NCBI GenBank assembly: GCA_031295385.1
Contig: JAUMOL010000013.1
Span: forward strand, 1 to 64,000
Reading direction: 5' to 3'
Length of the DNA: 64,000 bases
Source of the DNA: Collinsella sp.
GTDB taxonomy: Bacteria > Actinomycetota > Coriobacteriia > Coriobacteriales > Coriobacteriaceae
Under the pieces are notes generated by a model. It saw only the letters and a program-made list of their open reading frames with translations. It was not told the origin of the DNA and did not search any database. The position numbers were made by a program, and so were the translations under genes. Each line of letters opens with the position of its first letter. Within the stretch, counting starts at the first letter, position 1. Positions 41,033 through 50,149 of this stretch are shown one piece after another.

Positions 41033-42247
41033 ATGAAATACGACTTTAGCTCGCTAATCGATCGCCACGGCATGGACTCCATCGCCGTTGACTCCTGGGG
41101 CGAGATCCCCGGTATGGCTCCGAACGCACCCGACGAGGGCTTCGACCGCATTCCCATGTGGGTGGCCGACATGAATTTTGCCACGGTGCCCACGGTCCAG
41201 GAGCACATCATTCAGCGCGCTCAGCATCCCATGTTTGGCTACTTTAACCCGCGCTCCGAGTATTTCGACCGCATCATCGAATGGCAGAGCCGCCGCAATG
41301 GCGTCGAGGGTCTGCGCCCTGAACATATCGGCTACGAAAACGGCGTGCTGGGCGGCGTCGTGTCGACGTTGCGCGCGTATGTCCAGCCGGGCGATGCGGT
41401 GCTGGTCCACAGCCCCACCTACATTGGCTTTACCAAGTCTATCGAAGCCGCGGGCTATCGCATTGTCCACAGCCCGCTTAAACTCGACGACCAGGGCGTG
41501 TGGCGCATGGACTTTGAGGACATGGAGTGCAAACTCGCCCAAAACCACATCCATGCCGCGGTGTTCTGCTCGCCGCACAATCCCTGCGGCCGCGTATGGG
41601 AGCGCGACGAAATCGAGCGCGCCATGGACATCTATCGCCAGCACGATTGCGTGGTGATTTCGGACGAGATTTGGTCCGATATCATCCTGCCGGGGCACAA
41701 GCACATCCCGACGCAGTCGGTGAGCGAGGATGCCCGCATGCGCACGGTTGCCCTCTATGCGCCGAGCAAGACGTTTAACCTGGCGGGCCTTGTCGGCAGC
41801 TACCACATTGTCTACAACGAGACGCTGCGTGACCGCATCTGCGCCGTGTCCAACAAGACCCACTACAACGAGATGAACGTCCTCTCCATGCATGCGCTTA
41901 TCGGTGCCTACCAGCCGCAGGGCTATGAGTGGGTGGACGAGCTCAATCAGGTGCTTGCCGGCAATATCGAGTACTTCTGCAATTACGTGGACGAGCATTT
42001 TGAGGGCGTGTCCTATTCACGTCCGCAGGGCACGTACATGGTGTTTCTGGACTGCACCGAGTGGTGCCGAGAGCATGGCCGCGATATTCAGTGGTTGCTC
42101 GATGAGGGGGCACGCGTGGGCGTGGGGTATCAGGACGGCCGCCCGTTCCACGGACCCTGCCACATTCGCGTGAATCTGGCGCTGCCGCTTTCGCGCGTAA
42201 GGGAGGCGTGCGACCGCCTGGACCGCTACGTTTTTAATGCACGGTAA
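41033..42247 (+). CDS. PatB/MalY-type aminotransferase (C-S lyase)
   Basis: A 404-residue PLP enzyme of the MalY/PatB branch: GFDRIPMWVADMNFATVP, PTYIGF for the cofactor site, FCSPHNPCGRVW, ISDEIWSD, and the PLP Lys in YAPSKTFNLAG. The family cleaves cystathionine and other Cys S-conjugates to pyruvate, ammonia and a thiol. Start at 41033 (GGGAGCTCAGC). No MalT or methionine genes are nearby to specify a physiological substrate. Confidence 0.88.
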   Translation: MKYDFSSLIDRHGMDSIAVDSWGEIPGMAPNAPDEGFDRIPMWVADMNFATVPTVQEHIIQRAQHPMFGYFNPRSEYFDRIIEWQSRRNGVEGLRPEHIGYENGVLGGVVSTLRAYVQPGDAVLVHSPTYIGFTKSIEAAGYRIVHSPLKLDDQGVWRMDFEDMECKLAQNHIHAAVFCSPHNPCGRVWERDEIERAMDIYRQHDCVVISDEIWSDIILPGHKHIPTQSVSEDARMRTVALYAPSKTFNLAGLVGSYHIVYNETLRDRICAVSNKTHYNEMNVLSMHALIGAYQPQGYEWVDELNQVLAGNIEYFCNYVDEHFEGVSYSRPQGTYMVFLDCTEWCREHGRDIQWLLDEGARVGVGYQDGRPFHGPCHIRVNLALPLSRVREACDRLDRYVFNAR

Positions 42248-42260
42248 GTGAGCACTGCAT

Positions 42261-42293
42261 GCGGGGCCTTCTGCCAAGTCGGCTGGAAGGTCC
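42261..42293 (+). promoter_or_regulatory. Hairpin between the lyase and the SBP gene
   Basis: GGGGCCTTC / GAAGGTCCC arms, followed by neutral sequence and then the SBP promoter region (TTGTTTGCTATTATC nearby). Confidence 0.45.
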
Positions 42294-42391
42294 CACACGG
42301 TAAAGCGCCTGTAACAATTGGGCACTCGTGTGGTTTTGTTTGCTATTATCTTTAACCATTTAAGTCTGTAAACAGGATCGTATGGAGCTCG

Positions 42392-43261
42392 ATGAAAAGA
42401 TCCCGTCGCTCGGTTGCCATTTCGTTGTTTGTTGCGCTTGCAGTGGCGAGCGTCTTTGTCGTAGCGATAGCTGGCTGCTCCGGGTCGAATGACGGAGCCT
42501 CGACGTCTGCATTAGAAGGTCTGGACGCCTCGCAAGTCAAAGACAACGACCTTAAGACGCTCAACGTCGGAAGCGATCTCTATCCACCGTTTGTGTATAC
42601 CGACGAGTACGGCGATATCGTTGGCCTGGATGTCGAGATATTGACCGAGGCTTTGGCTCGCATTGGTTACAAGCCAAAATACCAGCTGATCGACTGGGAA
42701 AAGAAGAAGGAGCTGCTGGCGAGCGGTGAACTCGATTGTGTCATGGGCAGCTTTAGTATGACGGGTCGCGAAAACGAATATCGTTGGGCCGGCCCGTACC
42801 TTGCGAGCCGCCAGGTGGTCGCGGTCGATCCCCAGAGCGATATCTACACGCTTGCCGATCTTGAGGATAAGATCGTGGCGGTTCAGTCCACCACCAAGCC
42901 CGAGGACATTTTGCTCAATCGCATAAATGAAAACGTTCCGCAGATCAAGGAACTCTACAGCTTTTCGGACGGTTCATACCTGAACCCGGCGCTCGTCGAG
43001 GGCCTGGTCGACGCTATCGCCGCGCATGAGTCCTCGTTCCTCACCTACGAAAAAGACTATGGTGTGACATATCGCATTTTGGATGAGCCGCTGCTAGAGG
43101 TCGGTTTGGGCACCGCTTTCGATATCAACGATACGCGTGGCATCGACGTCAAGCTCACTCATGCCTACCAAGAAATGCTTGCCGATGGCACCATGGAACG
43201 CCTGGTGTCAAAGTACTTCGATGACCCTTCGCCATTTTTGAATATGGAGGGCCTGTCATGA
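42392..43261 (+). CDS. Solute-binding lipoprotein, SBP_bac_3 type, partner of the next kinase
   Basis: A 289-residue exported protein with a lipobox AIAGC about residue 29, then an amino-acid-binding fold: TLNVGSDLYPPFVYTDEYGD IVGLDVEIL, DCVMGSFSMTGRENEYRWAGPY, VAVQSTTKPEDILL. No ABC permease or ATPase follows; instead its stop overlaps the start of a hybrid histidine kinase (ATGA). The logical reading is a ligand receptor that signals through the kinase's outer domain, not a transporter subunit. Ligand probably an amino acid or similar polar compound. Confidence 0.88.
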   Translation: MKRSRRSVAISLFVALAVASVFVVAIAGCSGSNDGASTSALEGLDASQVKDNDLKTLNVGSDLYPPFVYTDEYGDIVGLDVEILTEALARIGYKPKYQLIDWEKKKELLASGELDCVMGSFSMTGRENEYRWAGPYLASRQVVAVDPQSDIYTLADLEDKIVAVQSTTKPEDILLNRINENVPQIKELYSFSDGSYLNPALVEGLVDAIAAHESSFLTYEKDYGVTYRILDEPLLEVGLGTAFDINDTRGIDVKLTHAYQEMLADGTMERLVSKYFDDPSPFLNMEGLS

Positions 43262-45450
43262 TCGATGCGCCCGACCACGCTGCTCAGGAGCGGGGCAATC
43301 GTTCGGCAGGGGCATGGCTCCTTGTCGCTCTGCTGGGGATAGCGCTCTCGGTTGTTGCCGGCATGATGAGCTACGGTTACACGACGGCCCAAGCCGAGCA
43401 GCGCTTTGCCGACGTTGTCGATTACGTGGCGACGCAGAGCCTTTCCTACGATGCATTCAACAGCGCCTATACGACCAAAAACCTGATTCGCGTTATGGAG
43501 ATCGCCGGAGAGGCTGCCCGCGATATGGAGCGCGACGGTTCGGTGGATAACGCCATGCTGGAGCAATACGCCGACCAGTTCAACGTGAGCGCGCTGATCG
43601 TGACGGACGCATCGGGCAATTTGGTGTCCGAGTCCTCAACGGGCGATGTGGACTACGGGTCGCTCGCTACGTATCTCAAAGAATCACCCGTGCTGGAGGT
43701 GGCAACTCATCCGCTTAAGTCCTATACCGCCCGCATCACGCTTGCGGATGATTCGGTCGCAGACATTGGCTGCGTGACTCGGCAGGATGGCGAGGGCATC
43801 GTTATCGCGGTAAGGCATCAGAGTGCGAAAGCGGTTGCAAGCAATACACTCAAACTGCAGAGCTTGCTTGATGGCTATGAAACCATCGATAGCGGCAATA
43901 TCGTGATCGAAAGCGACGGCAAGGTCGTTGCGACCAATGCCGTTGAACCCACCGTATTGGGCGTGTTCGATCTGCCTGCGACGGATGTCTTTATTGTCGA
44001 CGGTATTAAGGATCGATGCCTGGCTGGTAAGGTCAGATTGGTTAACGCCGACGGCGAGTGGTATTTGGGCACATTTGGAAAAGCGCACAAATTCTATGTG
44101 TACACCTATGCCTCGGCGCAGCGCTACTTTGAGGTCGCCGCGGCTGTTGCCGCCGGCGTGCTGGTGCTCTACAGCGGTGTTATAGCCGTTGTTGTGATGG
44201 TGCGTCGCCGCGCCGATCGTCGACGTTTGACGGACTTGCTGCAGCAGGAGCGCGACTATGGCGACAAGCTGGCAAAGGCGGCGCGTGAGGCCTCGTCTGC
44301 CAACTCGGCAAAGACGGAGTTTCTGCGTCGCATGAGCCACGATCTGCGCACGCCCATCAACGGCATTCGCGGCATGGTCGAGGTTGGCGATGCCAATGCG
44401 GACGATCTGCAAAAGCAGACTGAGTGCCGCTCAAAAATCTGGACGGCATCGGGACTGCTGCTCGACCTTGCCAACGAGGCGCTCGATATGAGTCGCCTGG
44501 AGAGCGGGCAGGTCGACCTGAACCTCGTGCCCATAAATTTGGTGGCCCTCAACTGTGAAGTGCGCGATATTCTGGAGCGCCAGGCCGAGGAGCGTCTGGT
44601 GACAATTATCTCCGACCAGCAGACGCTTAATCATCCCTATGCGCGGGTGAGCGTGACGCACCTCAAGCGTTTGTTGCTCAATATTGCCGGCAATGCCGTC
44701 AAATACAACCGCCAGGGCGGCTATGTCCGCCTGGTGTGCCGCGAGGTGGAGCCAGCGGATGGCGTCCCCGTCTATGAATACACGATCGCTGACAACGGTA
44801 TTGGCATGAGCGAGGAGTTCCAAAAGCACCTCTACGAGCCGTTTTGCCGCGAGGAGCAGCAGGTGGAAGGCGCTTCGTCGGGAACTGGCCTGGGCGCGCC
44901 TATCGCAAAACAGCTGGTCGAGCTTATGGGCGGAACCATGAGTTTTACGAGCGTCTTGGGGCAGGGGACGACGTTTACCATCCGCCTGCCGTTCGAGAAA
45001 TGCAAACGCTCCGAGATTCCTCAGGCAGTTCGCGTGGATGGGGGCGATGGCGATGCGCTCCAGGGCTTGCGCGTTTTGCTCGTAGAGGATAACGATCTGA
45101 ATGCCGAGATCGCGCAGTTTACGCTCAGCCGTGCCGGTGCCATCGTGACGCATGCTAAGGATGGTGAGTCTGCCGTCGAGATGTTTACCGCGAGCGCACC
45201 GCACGAGTACGACGTGGTGTTGATGGACATCATGATGCCTGGCATCGATGGCCTTGAGGCCACGCGCCAGATTCGAGCACTCGATCGCGAGGATGCCGCG
45301 ACCACGCCGATTGTTGCCGTGAGCGCCAACGCCTTTGCCGACGACCGCAGGCTTTCGCGTGAGGCGGGCATGGACGCGCACCTGAGCAAACCTGTGAGCT
45401 CGCAGGAGCTCGTCGAGGCGCTAGCGCACATAGCCGCCGATGCTTCATAA
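43258..45450 (+). CDS. Hybrid histidine kinase with receiver domain
   Basis: A 730-residue membrane kinase: TM1 about 20-40, a 250-residue outer domain (dCache/PAS-like; QFNVSALIVTDASGNLVSE), TM2 about 290-315, H-box FLRRMSHDLRTPINGIR, N-box NIAGNAVKYNRQGG, G-box ADNGIGMS, then a receiver with Asp in DVVLMDIMMPGIDG and KPV near the end. No Hpt domain or separate DNA-binding regulator is visible, so the phosphorelay continues elsewhere. Coupled to the upstream SBP lipoprotein. Output unknown. Confidence 0.9.
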   Translation: MIDAPDHAAQERGNRSAGAWLLVALLGIALSVVAGMMSYGYTTAQAEQRFADVVDYVATQSLSYDAFNSAYTTKNLIRVMEIAGEAARDMERDGSVDNAMLEQYADQFNVSALIVTDASGNLVSESSTGDVDYGSLATYLKESPVLEVATHPLKSYTARITLADDSVADIGCVTRQDGEGIVIAVRHQSAKAVASNTLKLQSLLDGYETIDSGNIVIESDGKVVATNAVEPTVLGVFDLPATDVFIVDGIKDRCLAGKVRLVNADGEWYLGTFGKAHKFYVYTYASAQRYFEVAAAVAAGVLVLYSGVIAVVVMVRRRADRRRLTDLLQQERDYGDKLAKAAREASSANSAKTEFLRRMSHDLRTPINGIRGMVEVGDANADDLQKQTECRSKIWTASGLLLDLANEALDMSRLESGQVDLNLVPINLVALNCEVRDILERQAEERLVTIISDQQTLNHPYARVSVTHLKRLLLNIAGNAVKYNRQGGYVRLVCREVEPADGVPVYEYTIADNGIGMSEEFQKHLYEPFCREEQQVEGASSGTGLGAPIAKQLVELMGGTMSFTSVLGQGTTFTIRLPFEKCKRSEIPQAVRVDGGDGDALQGLRVLLVEDNDLNAEIAQFTLSRAGAIVTHAKDGESAVEMFTASAPHEYDVVLMDIMMPGIDGLEATRQIRALDREDAATTPIVAVSANAFADDRRLSREAGMDAHLSKPVSSQELVEALAHIAADAS

Positions 45451-45454
45451 GCAT

Positions 45455-45500
45455 ATGGCCCGGTTCCAAGGTGGGTTGGAACCGGGCCATATTGTTATTG
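45455..45500. terminator. Bidirectional terminator
   Basis: ATGGCCCGGTTCC / GGAACCGGGCCAT with ATTGTTATT after it, between convergent kinase and oxidase genes. Confidence 0.8.
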
Positions 45501-45519
45501 ATGAGGCCTGCTGAGGGGC

Positions 45520-45999
45520 TTACTTTTCTTGAATCTGCTTGCCGCAAAGATGCTCAATCGTAATCTCGTAGAGCTGGACGCCCTTGATGTCTTTGGCGAT
45601 TTCCTCTTCGACTTCCTCGGCGGAAGGGTAGTACTTAAGGGCGAGCTGGCGGACTTTGTCCTCGATAAACGCGGGGGTGTCATTCGCCAAGCGGCAGCGG
45701 CCAAAGACCACGGTGCTCATAACGTAGGGAGCCCAGTCACCGTCCTTGTACCACTCGTTGCCGTAAACGGTAAAGCAGACCTTGTCATCGCGCTTGAGTG
45801 CGTCGACCTTGTGGCCGGCTTTGGCGCCATGGAAATAGATCTTGTCGTGCTCGGCGTCAAAGAAGTAGTTGACGGGAATGGCGTACGGGTAGCCATCGTC
45901 GCCGTTGACGGCAAAGACGCCGCGCTTGCAGGTAGTGAGCAGTTCGCGCGCTTCCTCGTCAGTGATGGCGCGTTTCTTTCGACGTAAGGGTCTAAACAT
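45520..45999 (-). CDS. Pyridoxamine 5'-phosphate oxidase-fold protein, NimA-like
   Basis: About 159 residues: FRPLRRKKRAITDEEARELL, GVFAVNGDDGYPYAIPVNYFF, IYFHGAKAGHKVDALKRDDK, and a CFTVYGN strand. The split-barrel flavin-binding fold and the YPYAIPVNY/FHGAKAGHK pattern match the nitroimidazole-resistance (Nim)-like group, which binds flavin or heme and reduces small molecules. Substrate not inferable. Start at 45999. Confidence 0.85.
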   Translation of the reverse strand: MFRPLRRKKRAITDEEARELLTTCKRGVFAVNGDDGYPYAIPVNYFFDAEHDKIYFHGAKAGHKVDALKRDDKVCFTVYGNEWYKDGDWAPYVMSTVVFGRCRLANDTPAFIEDKVRQLALKYYPSAEEVEEEIAKDIKGVQLYEITIEHLCGKQIQEK

Positions 46000-46041
46000 C
46001 GTTGGCTTCCTTTCTGGTCGTGCGTGGTGGTTGAGCACAAA

Positions 46042-48846
46042 CTATAGCGAAACGGATCCGTTTTTCTTGATGCGGGCGAGTATGTTTTTGAGCTTGTTAA
46101 AGTCGAGCGGTTTGGATAGATGGGCGTTCATGCCGGCGTCGTGTGCCGCCTTGGCGTCCTCGGCAAAGGCATTGGCGGTGAGCGCGATGATGGGGATATC
46201 GGCTGCATCGACCTTCTCGCTCAGGCGAATCGCGCGGGTTGCCTCGTAACCGTCCATGTCCGGCATCATAATGTCCATCAGGATCGCATCGAAGCTGCCG
46301 GCGGGATGCGATAGGTACAGATCGACGACTTCGTTGCCGTTGGCGGCGCGGGTGACCACGACGCCCTCGGATTCTAGCAGCGCCTGGGCAATCTCGGCAT
46401 TCAATTCGTTGTCTTCGGCGAGCAGTACGTTCATGTCGGCGAGCGAGCAGTCGAGCGCCCCCTCGACCGTATTCGCCCGCGCCTGGGGGTTCTTGTCGAT
46501 ATCGAGCGGAATCTCCACGTAGAACGAGGTGCCCGCATGGAGCTCGCTGGTGACTTCGATGGTGCCGCCCATCAGTTCAATAAGCGACTTGACGATTGGC
46601 ATGCCCATGCCGGTTCCTTGGAACTTGCTGCGCGCATCGTCACCTTCTTGGGCAAACGGCTCATAGATATGCTTTAAAAACTCGGGAGCCATGCCAATGC
46701 CGGTATCCGAAACGCTAAAGCAAAAGAGCGCGCGCCCGTTATCGAGTGGCTTGGTCTTTGAGCTAAAGGTGACGGAGCCGCCGTGCTTGTTGTACTTAAT
46801 GCTGTTGTCTAACAGGTTGATCATAATCTGTCGGATATGGGTGGGACTGCCGATCATGTATGGCCCCGTGGCGTACGGCAGACTATTGTCCTGCATTGTG
46901 ATGCCGTTACTGGACGCGCGGAGCTTGCACAGCACCAGCGTATCGTCACAGAGCTCTTTGAGGTTAAAAGGCGCATGCTCCAGTGTTAGCTTGCGGTCTT
47001 CGATTTTGCCCATCTCGAGGATGTCGTTGATCAGCGAGAGCAGGTGATTGGCGGCAACGCGCGCCTTGGCACGGCTCTCGCGGGCGACTTGCATATCGCC
47101 TTCCTTCAATTCCTCGATCTCGATAAGGCCCAGGATACCGTTGAGCGGCGTACGGATGTCGTGGCTCATGCGCGTGAGGAATGCCGTCTTAGCGGCGTTG
47201 GCGGCATCGGCTTTTTTGCGCTCGGTTCGAGCGCGCACGAGCGCCCAGATGAGCAGGACGATGCCGACCGACAACATACCGATGAGGGTAGCTGCAATGG
47301 CGGTGCGGTTGCGATAAAGGAATTGAAGCGTGTTGGATTCCTGGGCCGTGTACGACGTGGAGGAGAAATTGCTTGCGGAGAGCGATTCTCCGGCATTGAT
47401 GATGCCCTTGTTGATGATTCCCAACAGCTCGGGTTTTCCGCGCGAAATCCAGCACGAGAGCTCACAGGTGTCAGGGAGCTCGGTCGTCTCGCAGTCCTCG
47501 AGATCGTAACGGTCACCGATGGTTTTTACGCGTGAACTGGGAGCGACGATGCAGTGCGCCGTTCCCTTCCTGAGGGCGTCGAACGCTTCATCGTCGGATT
47601 GGTATTCGGTTACGGTCGCTGTGGGGAACAGACTTTCAAGTGCATTTTTGTTGACAAACGATGATTTGGTACAGGCGATGTTCTGAAGGTTTTTGTTCAG
47701 GTTGCTGCCGGTGTGGATAGCGGTGAGGGATATGGTTCCCAACGATACCGACTGCACAACGCCTGTTTGCTCGGCAAACCAGTAATCTCGGTATACCGGC
47801 AGCGCAACGTCTATGCTTTTCTTTGACAGGGCCTTTGACATCATCTTGTAGCTATCAAAGGCGACGGTTTTGACCGTAATGCCAAATTTATCGTGTAGCG
47901 TCGTCGCAAGCGATGCGAGCGAGCCTTCCATTTCGCCGTCTTCGTTCTCGTTGCAGTAGGGGAGTTTGCCCGTAATGTAGCCGAGCGTGATGGTGTTGTC
48001 ATTTGCTTTGAGCCAGGAACGTTCGGGTCCGTTGAGCGATGATGAGCCGCTGTTTTGGGTCGAGTAGTGAGATTTTACTTCGTCGTTATAGCGTGGGTTG
48101 ACGCGGGCGATTGCCGTCATGGCAGCATTGATGTCGTCCATCAGGTCGGGGCGGCTTTTGGGAACGGCAAAGTAGTAGTCGTTCGAACCAATGTAGAACA
48201 TGGGGGAGGCATTGGGCGACGAGATTGTGTCGTTCATGATGACGGCATCGACTTCGTCGTTTGCGAGCGCGTCAAAGAGATCGGATCCTCCGTCATACTC
48301 CTTGTATGTGCAGGCGATTCCTTCGCTGGCGAGCCATTGCTGGCCAACGAAGGTTTGCATGACGTCGGGGTTGCAACCGATAGTGAGACCCTGGAGTGCT
48401 TGAAGGTCACCCTTTGCAAGGTCGTCACGGTCGGGCCTGGCGTAGATGTAGTAGCGCTCGGTGCCCTCGGGGTTCGAGGAAAAGAGCAGCTTTTGGGCAC
48501 GTTCCTCGGAGTAGGAGATGTTGGGCATGAGGTCGATCTCGCCTGCCTCGAGCATGTCCATAAGCTCGGTGAAGGTGCCGGAGACGTATTCGTACCGCCA
48601 GCCGGACGTGTAGTACGACAGGGTCTGGAGGTACTCGTAACCCCATCCCGAGAGACGCTCGCCGGGGGTGCCGTCCTGGAAGCCCTCGTTGCTGACGAGC
48701 CAGCCGACGCGGACCGTCTTGACTTGCTGATCGGTATTGGCGGCATAGGCGGGGGCGGGCATGATGGTGCTCAGTACGGCGAGCGCAGCAAGCGCGACGG
48801 CCAGGGTGCGATATATAACTGAACGAAGGACAGTGGCAGCTCTCAC
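46042..48846 (-). CDS. Hybrid histidine kinase with two fused periplasmic SBP domains
   Basis: A ~934-residue BvgS/EvgS-like kinase. After a signal (residues ~1-35), two SBP_bac_3-type sensor domains follow (about 45-255 and 275-500), then a TM segment (about 520-545), H-box FLTRMSHDIRTPLNGIL, N-box NLLDNSIKYNKHGG, G-box SDTGIGMA, and a receiver with DAILMDIMMPDMDGYEATR. No Hpt domain. Start taken as GTG at 48846 (TAGGA 7 bases upstream); a TTG at 48852 would be too close to it. It reads the opposite way to the SBP/kinase pair at 42.4-45.5 kb and shows the fused version of the same design. Confidence 0.88.
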   Translation of the reverse strand: MRAATVLRSVIYRTLAVALAALAVLSTIMPAPAYAANTDQQVKTVRVGWLVSNEGFQDGTPGERLSGWGYEYLQTLSYYTSGWRYEYVSGTFTELMDMLEAGEIDLMPNISYSEERAQKLLFSSNPEGTERYYIYARPDRDDLAKGDLQALQGLTIGCNPDVMQTFVGQQWLASEGIACTYKEYDGGSDLFDALANDEVDAVIMNDTISSPNASPMFYIGSNDYYFAVPKSRPDLMDDINAAMTAIARVNPRYNDEVKSHYSTQNSGSSSLNGPERSWLKANDNTITLGYITGKLPYCNENEDGEMEGSLASLATTLHDKFGITVKTVAFDSYKMMSKALSKKSIDVALPVYRDYWFAEQTGVVQSVSLGTISLTAIHTGSNLNKNLQNIACTKSSFVNKNALESLFPTATVTEYQSDDEAFDALRKGTAHCIVAPSSRVKTIGDRYDLEDCETTELPDTCELSCWISRGKPELLGIINKGIINAGESLSASNFSSTSYTAQESNTLQFLYRNRTAIAATLIGMLSVGIVLLIWALVRARTERKKADAANAAKTAFLTRMSHDIRTPLNGILGLIEIEELKEGDMQVARESRAKARVAANHLLSLINDILEMGKIEDRKLTLEHAPFNLKELCDDTLVLCKLRASSNGITMQDNSLPYATGPYMIGSPTHIRQIMINLLDNSIKYNKHGGSVTFSSKTKPLDNGRALFCFSVSDTGIGMAPEFLKHIYEPFAQEGDDARSKFQGTGMGMPIVKSLIELMGGTIEVTSELHAGTSFYVEIPLDIDKNPQARANTVEGALDCSLADMNVLLAEDNELNAEIAQALLESEGVVVTRAANGNEVVDLYLSHPAGSFDAILMDIMMPDMDGYEATRAIRLSEKVDAADIPIIALTANAFAEDAKAAHDAGMNAHLSKPLDFNKLKNILARIKKNGSVSL

Positions 48847-48898
48847 ATGCAATCCTAACGAATCGAGACATTACCGCATAAGGATACCAGCTCAGCCC

Positions 48899-48957
48899 GA
48901 CTAGTCATTGGGGACGTTCTTGTTTGACTAGTCATTTAAGAACGTCCCCAATGACTA
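48899..48957. repeat. GGGGACGTTCTT palindrome, copy 2
   Basis: 23 bp arms GACTAGTCATTGGGGACGTT(CTT) / (AAG)AACGTCCCCAATGACTAGT around GTTTGACTAGTCATTT. Sits between divergent kinase and K+ channel genes. Confidence 0.9.
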
Positions 48958-49028
48958 GTTTCGTTTGCGGGGGAGGCGTGGGACAATACCGAGCGAATGT
49001 GATTGGACGTCTGAGAAAAGGGGTCGCG

Positions 49029-49454
49029 ATGAAAAAGCTCAAGACGCTTGCTGACGTGTTGCGCCAGGCAGGCTTCGTGCGCATTACGGAGCTGTTCCTC
49101 GTCTTCTACCTGCTATGCTCGACGGCCGTTTGGCTGTCCGAGCCCACGACCCTCACGTTTGGCGATGGCCTGTGGTTTAGCTTTGAGACGGTCTCGACCA
49201 TCGGCTTTGGTGACATCCCGGCCGAGACGCCGGTTGCCCGCGCCATTACCGTCGTCTTGAGCGTCATCAGCATCTTCTACATCGCCATGCTCACGGGCGT
49301 GGCGGTGAACTACTGCAATACGCTTATCAAGCTGCGCCAAAAGGACACCATGGCGCGCTTTATGGACGATCTTGAGCATTTGGAAGAGCTCGATCGCGAC
49401 GAACTTGCCGACCTTTCGCGTCGCGTGCGCGAGTATCGTCGACGCCAGCGCTAA
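49029..49454 (+). CDS. Two-TM potassium channel
   Basis: A 141-residue channel with TM1 (about 17-40), a pore helix and selectivity filter FSFETVSTIGFGDIP (TIGFGD in place of TVGYGD), TM2 (about 70-95) and a soluble C-terminal tail rich in charged residues (DLEHLEELDRDELADLSRR). The simplest Ion_trans_2/KcsA-like architecture, with no RCK gating domain. Start at 49029. K+ selectivity is inferred from the filter; a G-F-G-D filter can also be less selective. Confidence 0.85.
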   Translation: MKKLKTLADVLRQAGFVRITELFLVFYLLCSTAVWLSEPTTLTFGDGLWFSFETVSTIGFGDIPAETPVARAITVVLSVISIFYIAMLTGVAVNYCNTLIKLRQKDTMARFMDDLEHLEELDRDELADLSRRVREYRRRQR

Positions 49455-49490
49455 GACGAACGTCGTGTGCCATAACAAGGGGGACCAAAT

Positions 49491-50024
49491 ATGAACATCA
49501 CCGTGTACCTGGGTGCCAACACTGGCAACGACCCGGCGTTTCTGCCCGCGGTGCAGGAGCTGGGAGACTGGATTGGCGCCAACGGCCACGCGCTGGTATA
49601 CGGCGGGTCCAAGTCGGGACTGATGGGCGCGCTCGCCGATAGCGTGCTCGAGGCAGGCGGACACGTGACGGGTGTTGAGCCGAGCTTTTTTATCGAGGCC
49701 GAGTTTCAACATGACGGTATCGACGATCTTATCGTGACGGGCGATATGGCCGAGCGCAAGGCCAAGATGATTGAGCTCGGCGATGCATTCATTGCCTTTC
49801 CCGGCGGTACGGGCACGCTCGAGGAGATTGCCGAGGTCATGTCCGCGGTGTCGTTGGGGCACCTGAGTGCTCCGTGCATCCTGTATAACCTGGATGGGTA
49901 CTACAACGACCTCAAAGCGCTACTCGGGCATATGATTGATAAAGGGCTTTCGAGCCCGAGGCGCCAGCACGGCATCTACTTTGCCGACGATTTGCGCGAG
50001 ATTGCCTCGATTATCAACGGATAA
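49491..50024 (+). CDS. LOG family protein (lysine decarboxylase-like Rossmann fold)
   Basis: A 177-residue TIGR00730/LOG protein: YLGANTGNDPAFLPAVQEL, YGGSKSGLMGALADSVLEAGG, the catalytic FPGGTGTLEEIAEV (PGGxGTxxE), and NLDGYYNDL. The family includes cytokinin-activating 5'-monophosphate phosphoribohydrolases; the bacterial role is usually nucleotide 5'-monophosphate hydrolysis. Starts 36 bases after the channel gene (GGGGGACC). Confidence 0.9.
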   Translation: MNITVYLGANTGNDPAFLPAVQELGDWIGANGHALVYGGSKSGLMGALADSVLEAGGHVTGVEPSFFIEAEFQHDGIDDLIVTGDMAERKAKMIELGDAFIAFPGGTGTLEEIAEVMSAVSLGHLSAPCILYNLDGYYNDLKALLGHMIDKGLSSPRRQHGIYFADDLREIASIING

Positions 50025-50149
50025 GTCTTGAGCCTGCCCTACTATGACTCCCAATGGTGCCGTTTGCGGCGCAGATGGTTGGCTCGTTCGGGCAGCGCTA
50101 ACTCTACAATAAAACGTATCTATGTCGACTTTGACCGCGGGAGGACCCG

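Noticed and set aside
42392..43261. ABC amino-acid importer
   Set aside because: Binding protein has no permease or ATPase neighbour; it is coupled to a kinase gene instead.
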